Below the pieces are notes generated by a model. That model was given only the letters and a program-made list of their open reading frames with translations. It was not told where the DNA came from and made no database searches. The translations under genes and the position numbers were made by a program. This document shows positions 1 to 7,932 of a DNA stretch of 12,245 nucleotides, piece by piece. This stretch comes from Lunasporangiospora selenospora (lineage: Eukaryota; Mortierellomycota; Mortierellomycetes; Mortierellales; Mortierellaceae). Location of the stretch: the NCBI GenBank assembly GCA_015680635.1, contig JAABOA010000696.1, positions 1 through 12,245 of the forward strand, read 5' to 3'. The first letter of the stretch is position 1, and the number at the start of each line of letters is the position of its first letter.

Positions 1-333
1 GTAAGATGTGAATAGGGGATTGTGAAAGTGACCAAGAAAGAGAGAGAGAGAAGAACCAAGAGAGAAGGAATCATGGAGTGGTTACACCAAAGCAGTGGCA
101 AGAGGATTCATTTCCACCGTGTCTTCAATGTAGTAAGGATATAAAGAGCTACCAAAGAGACTAATCCACATGGCGCGACCATCTTTTCTAGGGTCTTTGG
201 ATCGACCCTTTTACTTCTGACTTGTTCTGAGCATTAGTGCGGCTATGCTCTGGGAACTAGGTCATGACCCAATAAAAATGAAAGCCATTGAAATACCCCG
301 CCAATCGTTCTGACCACTAAAGGCTAGCAGAGT
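1..333. other. Intergenic, nothing recognised
   Basis: No open frame of coding character is seen on either strand. There is a short GA-rich tract (about 37-65) and a small hairpin near 188-208 (AGGGTC, short loop, GACCCT). I see no promoter or RNA gene. Confidence 0.4.
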
Positions 334-372
334 TTGTCGAGAAGGAACCTCCAAAGGTCAAGAAGAAGAGCC

Positions 373-720
373 ATGGTGGTCAAAAAGGAATATTGCTGTT
401 GCGCATCATATACCAGGGAGTTTGCTTCCATTACATCTCATCCCATAATAAATGTATTACTAATACCTCAACCTAAGCAATTACTTCAAAAGTTAGAATG
501 GGAACGCCCCATAGTCACCTTTGACATGGGAATGCTGGACGCTAATGATGGCAAGGCCATGTCGGACGATTTTGTGGCAGAGCTGACGATTTCTTGCATC
601 GAGCGTGCGGTACGGGTAGCAGCAGTGACAAAGCGAAAATGTCAAGAGATCCTTGGTCGTTATCTCAAAGCGTTACTGTTAATTTTTTTCTGGCAAGCAC
701 AAACGTGTAGGTTCGAATGA
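373..720 (+). pseudogene. Exon-like open frame, unknown protein, probably a gene fragment
   Basis: This is an open frame whose first ATG is at 373. It reads about 115 residues to a TGA at 718-720. The stretch from about 540 to 650 looks coding, with an acidic start (LDANDGKAMSDDFVAEL) followed by a basic helical run ending RKCQEILGRYLKAL. After about residue 100 the character changes to hydrophobic, T-rich codons. That suggests the true coding part ends near 660-680, at a degraded splice junction or a breakpoint. I do not recognise a named domain. The run of charged residues before R-K-C-Q-x-x-x-G reminds me of large uncharacterised repeat-family proteins in Mortierella-type genomes, but that is memory, not proof. 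No promoter is visible before it. It may be an exon of the same relic as 1687-2440, or noise. Confidence 0.3.
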
Positions 721-1043
721 GGCCTTACGTTTCCACTAATTATGGAAAACGTTATGGCAGTTTTGGCTGAGTTGTCACGTTTTCTATTTAAAGTAAACGT
801 ATTAGTCTGATGGAAGAAAAATCATTTTCCTTGCTCCGCACCAAGTTTGTCTTGGACGACTATTGTGAACGGCGGAGGTGACTGATTAGGCTCCCTCTAT
901 TTAGACAGACAATGGTAGATTTAACGACATTTTTTGTGATTGTGTGGTTGGCGATTCGCTCGCGAACACCATTCATCTGGTTAGAGTTGACCCATACGAC
1001 GGCGTCGTAGGCGTAGGGTCCTATGGTCCTCAGATATTACCAG
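721..1043. other. Intergenic with small palindromes
   Basis: No gene is seen. It contains an imperfect hairpin at about 727-751 (CGTTTCCA, loop, TGGAAAACG) and a short palindrome near 997-1009 (ACGACGGCGTCGT). These lie upstream of the TATA box at 1044 and could be regulatory, but nothing supports a specific factor. Confidence 0.3.
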
Positions 1044-1051
1044 TATAAATA
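1044..1051 (+). promoter_or_regulatory. Candidate TATA box (TATAAATA)
   Basis: TATAAATA lies 105 nt upstream of the ATG at 1149. The flanking bases CCAGTATAAATA are shared with the TATA-like site at 7925, upstream of the Fanzor fragment. Confidence 0.45.
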
Positions 1052-1148
1052 AACTCGTTTTACCATTATTAAACAGCAGCCCACACAAAGTCTCCCTGGC
1101 CTCTGGCTGTTGCAATCTCTCTTTACTGATTCCTTTCCGCTGGCATTG

Positions 1149-1352
1149 ATGGCTCCACTAACATGGATCAGGGACATTGGCGCGTTGAATCCAAACCCTG
1201 CAGAGAAGTTTATTCCATTCCAGGAGGGCACTTCATTGGCCGCCATGTGTATCGCCACCAACATGGGCGAGGCCGCCACAAGCGGCAAGGTTCATAAGTT
1301 CTTTGATGTGGATAAGGTGGCAAAAAAGAAAGAGAGCAAAAGACAAACGAGA
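1149..1352 (+). CDS. Orphan first-exon candidate, unknown protein
   Basis: The ATG at 1149 lies 105 nt downstream of a good TATA box. About 56 residues follow that look coding, starting MAPLTWIRDIGALNPNPAEK and continuing with an Ala/Met-rich stretch and HKFFDVDK near 1300-1316. After that the frame runs into purine-rich low-complexity DNA (Lys/Glu/Arg) and stops at 1353-1355. A GTAAGG at 1355 could be a donor, but splicing it to the good acceptor at 1686 creates a stop, and no downstream exon joins convincingly. I do not recognise the protein. It could be the first exon of a gene whose remainder is lost, a short 68-residue gene, or chance. Confidence 0.3.
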
Positions 1353-1355
1353 TAG

Positions 1356-1686
1356 TAAGGTCAAAAGAGAGCGTGGGAGTGGCAAAAGCAATGGAGGAGA
1401 GGAGAGGAAATGAGTGAGGGGAGTGACATTGCAAAGAGACGTGGAAAGAGAGAGTACATGGTAGCGACAAAGGGAGCGGATAGAAGGAGCTGCAGGGCTG
1501 ATTAGTAGCTTTGGTTGTTCGTGTGGCACCTACTTTCTCTCACCACCCATCCACCATCCACACACACACTTTCACGCACGTTCACACGTTATCGCGCCTT
1601 TCTCATGCCCGTCCTTTCTCCTTCGTCCTTTGCCCTTACCAACAACGCGCCTGATTTCTAGGTAATTTGCGTTTTTTCTTCTTGCA
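1356..1686. other. Purine-rich then CA-rich low-complexity stretch ending in a strong acceptor
   Basis: From about 1320 to 1480 the + strand is GA-rich, so the opposite strand gives spurious Ser/Leu/Pro-rich frames. From 1540 to 1590 there is a CCA/CA-rich run. The end, TTTTTTCTTCTTGCAG (to 1686), is a textbook polypyrimidine tract and 3' splice site, so part of this stretch may be an intron or a relic of one. Confidence 0.35.
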
Positions 1687-2440
1687 GGTCATCAGTAGTG
1701 CACTATTCTACATACACCAGGCTAATGCATGGTTTGGCACTAAGGGTGATAGATCCCACACCACAGGGACAATATCAGGCTTTCGAAAATGCCATGGAAT
1801 AGGTTTATTGAGAAGCTGGCTATCTCTAGTGTTTGCAAAGTCAATAGACGTGTATGATAGATCTATTCAAGAGTTGTTGGAACGCAAGGCATACGAGAGA
1901 TGGACCGAATTAGGCAGGGAGGTAATAATTCCATCTCGTTTTTTTTGGCGAAGAGCAAGTGAGGACCATGCACCGAAGGCAGTGACAATGGAAGTAAGAG
2001 AGAGAGGGCGTCTTCTTTCACAGTCTCATACGTAAGCCGTCCTTCCGCGTTAAAGGAGATGGAGAGTAACAAAGAAAGTAATGTCAATGATATCCAAGAT
2101 AATCTACCTCCCGGTCCAGCTAGGCAAAGGAAAAAGGTAAATCCTTTCTAAACCTCCCCCAATTTTCGGCGACTTTCGTCATGAATAGATCACAGGGCCT
2201 CATAATTGTATCCGAATCTTTACTACGGGTATAGAGCTAATACAATCATCCAAAGACTTTGCCTCCTTCAAGAGACATATTGATCTTGATCTGGGCACGA
2301 ATGAGGCTACTTGAACCTCTGATGAGCGCTAGTGATGGGGATAAGATTGAACAGTTCGCCTTCTGCTACTCCATTCATATCTACCGAAGGATTGGATTAG
2401 TCTGCGAATACAGGCGAAAACCAATCCGAGGTATACGAAT
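1687..2440 (+). pseudogene. Frame-broken multi-exon gene relic, unknown family
   Basis: Three coding-like segments lie in order. (1) 1687-1921 follows a strong acceptor. Its reading frame changes: one frame gives HYSTYTRLMHGLALRV, then a shift gives VYDRSIQELLERKAYERW, ending at a GAG|GTAATA donor. (2) 2047-2136 gives SALKEMESNKESN and then NLPPGPARQRKK, ending at an AAG|GTAAAT donor. (3) 2237-2440, after a TATAGAG acceptor, gives SSKDFASFKRHIDLDLG. It then hits a stop and continues in another frame as SASDGDKIEQFAF and a helical run. Good splice sites next to coding-like text, combined with in-frame stops and shifts, indicate a decayed gene. I cannot name the family. It resembles repeated uncharacterised proteins of Mortierella-like fungi, from memory. 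Exon limits are approximate. Confidence 0.35.
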
Positions 2441-2530
2441 TCATGAAGAATGAGAGTAAAGGTACCCACCCGCCCACTCCTTTTTGGTCAAGCAATCAAC
2501 GGCCAAAGAGAAAAGGGATACAACCATAGG

Positions 2531-2567
2531 CTTTTTTTCTTTTCTTTTCTTTTCTTTTCTTTTTTTA
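2531..2567. repeat. CTTTT microsatellite
   Basis: About five tandem CTTTT units flanked by T-runs and followed directly by A7. It is a simple sequence repeat. Confidence 0.8.
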
Positions 2568-2822
2568 AAAAAACAACAACAGCAAACCATTACCTTTATT
2601 CCCTTCTTCGTATATTCGTATACCTTGGATTAGATTTCTCCTACATTCGTAGACTCTCCCAATCCGCCAGCTGTAATGATGACCCCACAGAAAAAGACAT
2701 TTTTCTCCGTTGAGGGGCATATCAATGAACATACCTACAAATAGCCCAGAGTGGTCAGAAAAGTGATCACTATCCTGTCAACCCAGTTTTCTTTTCAAGA
2801 AACATTATTTCAAGCCTCACGC

Positions 2823-2930
2823 CCCTCATTTGTCCTGAGCGCCATCTCTTTTGTGCCCCCTGGCGTTTGTCTCTTGTGTGCCCTCCATTGTCCTAACCGT
2901 CGTCTCTTTTGTGCCCCCTCCGCAATGTAC
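2823..2930. repeat. Degenerate tandem duplication, period about 58 bp
   Basis: Two copies start CCCTCAT or CCCTCCA, continue TTGTCCTRA, and carry the shared core TCTCTTTTGTGCCCCCT. They begin at 2823 and 2881. The copies are diverged outside the core. Confidence 0.5.
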
Positions 2931-3299
2931 ATCATCCTTGTAAACTCTAAATTTTCCTCAAATCCGCTCCAACAGTCCTTCAGGAGTGACCGTTGGCACA
3001 CAAGGGAGAGGTCAGTGCTGATTTTTTCATTTTCTTTCTCACGGATCGTTGTTGTTGATCCTCGCCCCACTTTCCCTTGTGTTCTCGGCTAGGCTTGTCC
3101 ATGCAGCAAAATGGCTCTCTGAAAATTTACCGCAACGCCATTTGACGTACCCTCTTAGCTATTCCTGTATTCCCACTCTGGGTCCCTCCCATCCCTATTT
3201 TTTTCTTTGCCTTTGATCCTCCCCCTCACTTTTTTTGTCTGCCCTTGATCCCTCTGCTGACTTGAATCCTCAGCTCTTGATCTCACCCCTTAGTGCAAG

Positions 3300-4299
3300 A
3301 AGTATACTTAGTTGGAGTGAGCCCTGCCTCGGGCACCGACAATAGACTAAGGAATTATGAGATACCTCCATATAAGAGAAGACCCCAGACCTAGGTAGAC
3401 CACCAGTAGACACGCAACGATTATAAACCCGCTCCAAACAATTGAACACTCACTGAACCTGTTGCACTTAGTCTATCTCATCTCTTTGGTGAGTGAAACA
3501 GTCATAACGGATTCCGTCTCAATTTGATAGGAAAAAGCAACGCCCTCTGAGCACTTGGTTGCCACAAACAAGTTGCTCGCCTTGCTCTCTCCCGATCTAT
3601 CTCCTTGCCCTCATCGAAGGATCAAAAGTGGCGCAATGAATGCTTGGCGGAAACAAGCCAGCTTGTGCTCATTGATTTTTTTTATGCATTCCTCATCTCC
3701 TGTACCCCCCTCCCCCTCTCCAAGTCCACACTATGCATACTTCTTGTCTCTCCATCTATTTACATCATCGTCTCCCCAGTCCTACACCAACGGCATTGCT
3801 ACGAACGCTTGGGTGCTACAAGCCAGATACCTGACCCATCCTCCCAGGTACATTCTTTTGTGTATACTAGATTCTCTAGTTTCCTTTTAAGTTTCTGCGG
3901 TCCTGTCTTATGCAGTGTTTCTTATCGGATGGAAGATCACAATCCGAAATTTGGTAACAGGATCAAAACATCTGATCCAATTAGACGATCTGATTCGCCA
4001 ACCTAGCTGACAACTACTAATCGATTATTTCTAGACTGAAGTTATGCTACGCCTCTTTCTTCTGCACACATTCTTTTCATCTTCCTACTAGCAGATACCT
4101 GCAGCTCTACCCGTGCTAGACATGCATTTGGGCTCTTAAATCTTTGAGAAAAAAGTCAATCCCGGGAGCATGAGAGAAAATGTTTTGCATAGTGCATAGG
4201 ACCATGTAGTTCAGCTAAACAGTTCTGCACGGGTCTAGTACAAGGAGGACAAAAAAATGCTAAGTTCGGGAAGTATGCAGAATCTACGGTGGCTTGGCA
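3300..4299. other. Spacer with minor repeats, no gene recognised
   Basis: No frame with coding character is seen. The open frames at 3555-4006 are Ser/Leu/Pro-rich and lie in CT-rich DNA. Items present: a 10-bp inverted pair ATAGACTAAG (3342-3351) and CTTAGTCTAT (3467-3476); a TATA-like TTATAAAC at 3421; and the text GCACTTGGTTGCCACAA near 3551, which recurs with a few changes near 9193. The stretch with the inverted pair could be an old solo LTR, but no clear termini or target duplication are visible. Confidence 0.3.
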
Positions 4300-4309
4300 T
4301 GGTCAACTG

Positions 4310-4317
4310 TATATATA
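4310..4317 (+). promoter_or_regulatory. TATA box of the secreted-protein gene
   Basis: TATATATA lies 83 nt upstream of the ATG at 4400. That allows a start of transcription near 4340 and a leader of about 50-60 nt. It is the strongest TATA element in the window. Confidence 0.6.
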
Positions 4318-4399
4318 GCGCTTGCCCGAATACTGGAGCCATCTTACCCACTCAACATCCATTCGTCACTTATCTTCCCAATCCACTCGTACCCTAACA

Positions 4400-4717
4400 A
4401 TGAAAGCATTCACTACCCTAGTTGTCCTTGCCGCCGCTGTTGTGGGCCATTGCCACGGTTGGTCACTCAACGCATGGGCATCCACCAACTACGCAGGAAG
4501 ACAGTTTTCGACTTCGACGTCAGGAACCCACCTTCTCGGATTCACGGCCAAGTCCTACAAGTGGTCCTCCATCCGTGGTGATGGATGCTGCATCAAGTTT
4601 TGCAATGGCTCTAATGAAGTTGGAAACTGGTGTCAATCAAAGTCCAACTCCAACGTTGCTAGCCCTGGCTTCAACAAGGTCGTTGTTGGCTGTGGCTCGA
4701 CTGTCCTGAACTGTTAG
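4400..4717 (+). CDS. Small secreted six-cysteine protein, beta/gamma-crystallin-like
   Basis: A complete single-exon gene of 105 residues. The chosen ATG follows CTAACA. It directly begins a classic signal peptide (MKAFTTLVVLAAAVVGHCHG, residues 1-20), with cleavage likely near 18-22. The frame is open further upstream, but those codons would not be secretory. The mature part of about 85 residues is Ser/Gly/Asn-rich, with six cysteines (a CC pair, then four singles, the last as the final residue), consistent with disulphides in an extracellular protein. The alternation of N-Y-A-G-R-Q-F, then K-W-S-S, D-G-C-C, P-G-F-N-K and a terminal V-V-V-G-C resembles one beta/gamma-crystallin-type unit as seen in small secreted fungal proteins. 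That family call is inference. Expression is supported by a TATA box at 4310 and AATAAA at 4837. The last 69 nt of the coding sequence are duplicated downstream. It may act in the wall or extracellular space; the function is unknown. Confidence 0.75.
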   Translation: MKAFTTLVVLAAAVVGHCHGWSLNAWASTNYAGRQFSTSTSGTHLLGFTAKSYKWSSIRGDGCCIKFCNGSNEVGNWCQSKSNSNVASPGFNKVVVGCGSTVLNC

Positions 4718-4820
4718 ACTCTTGGATCAGTCACTCCAATGTCGCTAGACCGGGCTTCAACAAGGTCGCTATTGGCTGTGGCTCAACTGTCATGAACTGT
4801 TAGATTCTTGAATCAGTCAC
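4649..4820 (+). repeat. 86-bp tandem duplication of the gene's 3' end
   Basis: Unit 1 (4649-4734) covers the last 22 codons, the stop and 17 nt beyond. Unit 2 (4735-4820) follows without a gap. The units have equal length and about 10 differences by eye, so about 88% identity, and a further 10-nt start of the unit (TCCAATGTGC) follows at 4821. Because 86 is not a multiple of 3 and the stop lies in unit 1, unit 2 is untranslated trailer. Confidence 0.85.
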
Positions 4821-4836
4821 TCCAATGTGCGATTTT

Positions 4837-4842
4837 AATAAA
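4837..4842 (+). terminator. Poly(A) signal AATAAA
   Basis: AATAAA lies 120 nt after the stop codon of the secreted-protein gene, just past the second copy of the 86-bp duplication. It is a plausible 3'-end signal for that transcript. Confidence 0.55.
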
Positions 4843-4849
4843 TGAGAGG

Positions 4850-5746
4850 TTTTCGACTGTCCGTTTGGTCCCTCGACGTCGACTCTCCCTATTGATCCAC
4901 CCACTCTGCTCAGCAATAGAATTGGAGTATTAACTGTCATTTATTAGAAAGAGAGAGGACCGGTATTTGAACTGGGGCACCTTCCCATCTCGAAACAAAA
5001 CTAATGTTTTTTTCTATAATAATAATAGAATGATCGGAAAGAGGAGAAAGAGAAAAAGTGAGAGAGAAACAGGCACAAAGTGAGAGAGTGGAGAGATAGG
5101 GATGGAAAAGAGCGGCTGAGAGGTGGGAATACTGCGGGTGAGGGCTGGGATAAAAGAGAGAGTGAGAGAGTCCCGATTACCGTCGAGTAAAGTGACAGGG
5201 GAGGGAATGGGGCCTTTTATTCGGTCAATCAATCAATAAAAATCTAATGCCTGTTGTGTGCACCTATTATTCTTTGTCGTTAGCCTTCAGCTGGCGCGTA
5301 TCCGATACATCGTGTCCTTTATTGTCTTCCTAAAATGCTAGAATTTCTTTGCATCCATTCTTCACATCGACCCTCTTTATTTCGCCCTCTGTCCCCTCCA
5401 CACATCGTTGTGTCCCTACAATTGTTTCTGATCTCCATCCACTTGAAAAACTATCACTCTAATCCCTCTCACCTGTCGCAAAACCCTCATATTGTCCCTG
5501 TTCTCCCCGTTGCTGATTTTCCTCCATTTCTTCTTTTCCCTGAACTCTTTCCCAATCCGTCGTTGTAATCCCTCCCACATATCGCAGTCTCTCCACCTCC
5601 TCTCACACTTTTTAAACACTAGTCAAACTTGAAAGGTACTGCAATTTCCTTCAACAAGTTCAGCAGTGGAAATGAATCCACTTTTCTTTTGGTCGAGCTC
5701 TTTATCTCGACAATGAGGTGTGCTTTTTTGGATGAGCCGCTTGAAT
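4850..5746. other. Low-complexity spacer: purine-rich then pyrimidine-rich
   Basis: From about 5032 to 5180 the DNA is GA-rich (many GAGAGA runs). From about 5340 to 5610 it is CT-rich with weak repeats of AATCCCTCYCACMTRTCGCA near 5460 and 5564. Open frames on either strand are compositional artefacts. The end (5600-5746) may be the 3' untranslated tail of the LINE relic on the minus strand. Confidence 0.4.
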
Positions 5747-6844
5747 CTATTTGGCAGGGACGCAAGCTTTTTTTGCTACTCTATGCATCAGACTTGTGCC
5801 TTTCGACGCTAGAATACTGTCATCTTCCATCGCGGATGCATAATTCATCCTCCAGATGCCCAGCTGCCCACAGGCTTTCACTTGCGAAAGTGAGAGCTGG
5901 TACTCTTAGCTGACTCTGATTTGTGAAGGATCTAGATCTGTCAGGGAGCATAGGTCATCGTCAGCCCAGTCTATCTTGGCTGTGACTTCTCGGAGCTATT
6001 CTAGCCATGTCTGTCGTTTAGTGGGGCATAAGAAGAACAAATGGGCCTTGTCTTCGGATTCATTGTTGCATGTCCTATAGTCAGGGGAGAGGTCTTGCCT
6101 CCATCTCAGGTGTCGGATCTTGTTGGTAGCCACGATACTATAAGATATCTCTACCAAATTGATCGAGTGTGATGTTGGATCCTTTACTTCCAAAATCTTG
6201 TCCGGTGGGAAGCTTTGCTTTGTCTTTTCCCCCTCAGGTAGCGAATCTTGTAGAAAGAGTCAGAATTGTATAGACGAAGCATGTTTCAGCATAAGTGGCT
6301 CCTTTGGTTTACTCCCATCCTCCAAGTTGACTGGTTAGGCATTTAGAGTACTGTGGGTAGTGTCTTCTCAAACTTCCAGAGTGGAGCTAATCATACTCTG
6401 TAGCGGCCAAAGTGTCTAATGCTGCTTTGTTCTAGAACACCCTGGTTTTTCGTTCTTCGCTGCCCAGTTGTAGAAGCTTTACTTTTTCATCGTACTTGAG
6501 GATTTCCCCAGTCCTGAGTAGAAAAGGTGCTGAGGGAGTTGTCGCTGTCTGGCCACTATTCCACGGGTGTGACTAGGAAGGTTTTAACTGGAGGAAGAGG
6601 AGCGTTTTTACCTTGTGCCATCCTTGGTAGTTTGTGCGCCATTTGAACTAACGACTTGAAGATTTGTATTTTCTGTAGAGGGCCATGTCGACTTTTCCAG
6701 TGGTCCAATTATTCCTGTAGTAACGCTGTCATGATTTATCTGCCGAGACTTGGCGTTGTTTCTGAGTTGCTTAAGCTGGGATGCAGGGGCTTGTATCTCA
6801 GGGTCGATGATGCCTAATTCACCTTTATATTTTGGAAGGCAGAT
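5747..6844 (-). pseudogene. LINE (non-LTR retrotransposon) ORF2 C-terminal relic with zf-RVT
   Basis: Read on the minus strand, four motifs appear in the order expected of the C-terminal half of a LINE protein. First, from 6844, comes ICLPKYK and GELGIIDPEIQAPASQLKQL. This is the post-RT segment that in LINEs reads roughly LPKxxGGLGIxDPxxQ. Second, near 6170-6010, comes a reverse-transcriptase zinc-binding region: NKIRHLRWRQDLSPDY, then C-N-N-E, H-L-F-F-L-C-P and TWLE. Third, directly after a stop, comes LREVTAKIDWADDDLCSLTD (about 5991-5932). Fourth, near 5873-5747, comes the tail GIWRMNYASAMEDD and SLMHRVAKKA. Stops and frame shifts separate these, so it is dead. The first zinc ligand appears replaced by Tyr (D-Y-R-T-C). 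The RT catalytic domain itself (YxDD) is absent, because the frame ends at the inverted-repeat element at 6845. No poly(A) tail or target duplication is visible. Confidence 0.75.
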
Positions 6845-7118
6845 CCGAATAACATGAAGGCCTACGCTTATTATTCGGCTACGGCGAGGACCCCATTTGT
6901 CCCACCGCTTTGCTCACCCGTTTGACTCTCTCCTGGTCCTTGCTCACGAATTTGAATATTGAGATCCAGTAGGGCTCCCGCCAAGTTCAAATGCACCACT
7001 CTTTCACTTTAGTTTAGTTCAGTTTCTGGAGGTTTCGAGCGACTTTTATTAAAAGAAGGTTACACATTTGGGTCCTCGCCGTAGTCGAATAAAAAGCGTA
7101 AGCCTTCATGTTATTCGG
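6845..7118. mobile_element. 274-bp MITE-like element with about 50-bp terminal inverted repeats
   Basis: The left repeat (6845 to about 6895) begins CCGAATAACATGAAGGC. The right repeat (about 7068 to 7118) is its reverse complement with a few mismatches and one indel, ending GCCTTCATGTTATTCGG. The interior of about 170 bp has no coding frame. The left end falls exactly where the LINE frame stops (ICLPK starts at 6844), which supports an insertion. However, no target-site duplication is seen, and the right flank does not continue the LINE. The right repeat can be extended to 7123. It is non-autonomous; the superfamily is unknown. Confidence 0.65.
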
Positions 7119-7123
7119 CTACG
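7080..7123 (+). repeat. Hairpin inside the right terminal repeat
   Basis: CGTAGTCGAATAA (7080-7092) is the reverse complement, with one mismatch, of TTATTCGGCTACG (7111-7123), with an 18-nt loop. The same 13-mer TTATTCGGCTACG also occurs at 6871-6883 in the left repeat, where CCGAATAA (6845-6852) pairs with TTATTCGG (6871-6878). Confidence 0.7.
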
Positions 7124-7920
7124 CTGGAGAAATAATCGCTCCAAAATCCACGCACTTCGGAGAAGGGTTTCAAGTGCTTGTGGTCCCTTTGACTGTCTTC
7201 CAGCGCGTCAGGGTGACAACTACCTCTACCACATCTTTTAGCGGAGCAAGGACCATCTGTCGGGGCCTTGGACCCACAACTTGTGCGAGGCAAGAAGATG
7301 GGTCCGTCTGGAATGCCCGAACTCCCTACAGTGTGAGAACACCTTGTAAAGGAGGTTGTGGACTGGCTGTGTTGGCAGCTGCGCTGTGGTCTTGGCATGT
7401 TTGAGCTATTATTGTGCAAGCACTTCATATTTTCTGTGCTTTCAGGCTCGATAAACACCATACAGCTCCAAGATGATGGATATCCGCCATGCGCTCTTCA
7501 ATACTTGTTCCTTTCTTACTCGCATGAAGTTGGCATGGTTGCATGCAACATAGACTCAATGTTCCTTTCTTTGTTGTTTTCTTATTAGTATTCGTCTGCC
7601 ACACCAGCACGTTGTTCTCTACCTCTTTTCCCCGACGAGGTATCGAGTCGCTAGTGCTTCTCGCCCCTTTCCGTATGGATCTATTCTTTGTTACTTCATT
7701 GGATGTAGTGCGTTGGGTGATTAAGAAAACTGACATAGGCCCATTTGTTTCTATTTCTTCTGAAGCCTAACTCCTGCCTGCTACATGACATTATAGTTTA
7801 GAAATAGTAGAAAAGAAAGAGAGAAACCAATTACACAGCCAAAAGGAGACATTTATAGGTCACCCGCAGGTCCTCTTGCAGGTAGAAAGATATTTTTACT
7901 CCTTTTGGGGGCTGAGGGGG
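7119..7920. other. Unassigned stretch, no gene supported
   Basis: Open frames of 75-116 codons exist on both strands (for example + 7108-7404 and - 7111-7461), but they overlap each other and lack recognisable motifs or good starts. I tested this stretch for the missing RT domain of the LINE (minus strand) and for the missing N-terminal half of the Fanzor-like protein (plus strand) and found neither. Confidence 0.35.
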
Positions 7921-7924
7921 CCAG

Positions 7925-7932
7925 TATAAATA
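7925..7932 (+). promoter_or_regulatory. TATA-like element upstream of the Fanzor fragment
   Basis: TATAAATA sits within CCAGTATAAATACTG, about 240 nt before the ATG at 8165. The preceding 20 bases are G-rich (TTTTGGGGGCTGAGGGGG). The local context CCAGTATAAATA matches the one at 1042. Whether it drives anything is uncertain, because the open frame after 7937 looks coding only from about 8060. Confidence 0.35.

Larger units (their letters stand above)
2441..3299. other. Pyrimidine-rich spacer, no gene
   Basis: Frames here are Ser/Phe/Pro/Leu-rich on the + strand, as expected from pyrimidine-rich DNA, and none has coding character. Apart from the microsatellite, the one structured item is a degenerate tandem duplication at about 2823-2930. 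Confidence 0.4.

Noticed and set aside
3300-3500. Solo LTR
   Set aside because: There is only a 10-bp inverted pair and TATA-like text; no TG...CA termini, primer-binding site or target duplication could be fixed.
4294-4709. Two other frames overlapping the secreted-protein gene
   Set aside because: They are shadows in other frames, without a signal peptide or sensible composition; the 4400-4717 frame has the TATA spacing and the cysteine pattern.
4958-4992. Possible tRNA (GTTCAAAT-like box on the minus strand); similar GGTTCGAAT at 706-714
   Set aside because: Neither has a T-stem that pairs, and no A box or acceptor stem is found at the right distance.
5014-5232. 72-codon minus-strand frame with a hydrophobic tail
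   Set aside because: It arises from GA-rich low-complexity DNA read in reverse (Leu/Ser/Phe/Pro only) and is not a credible membrane protein.
7108-7461. Overlapping frames of 98 (+) and 116 (-) codons
   Set aside because: They overlap each other, share the edge of the inverted-repeat element and show no motif. One ends in the terminal repeat itself.
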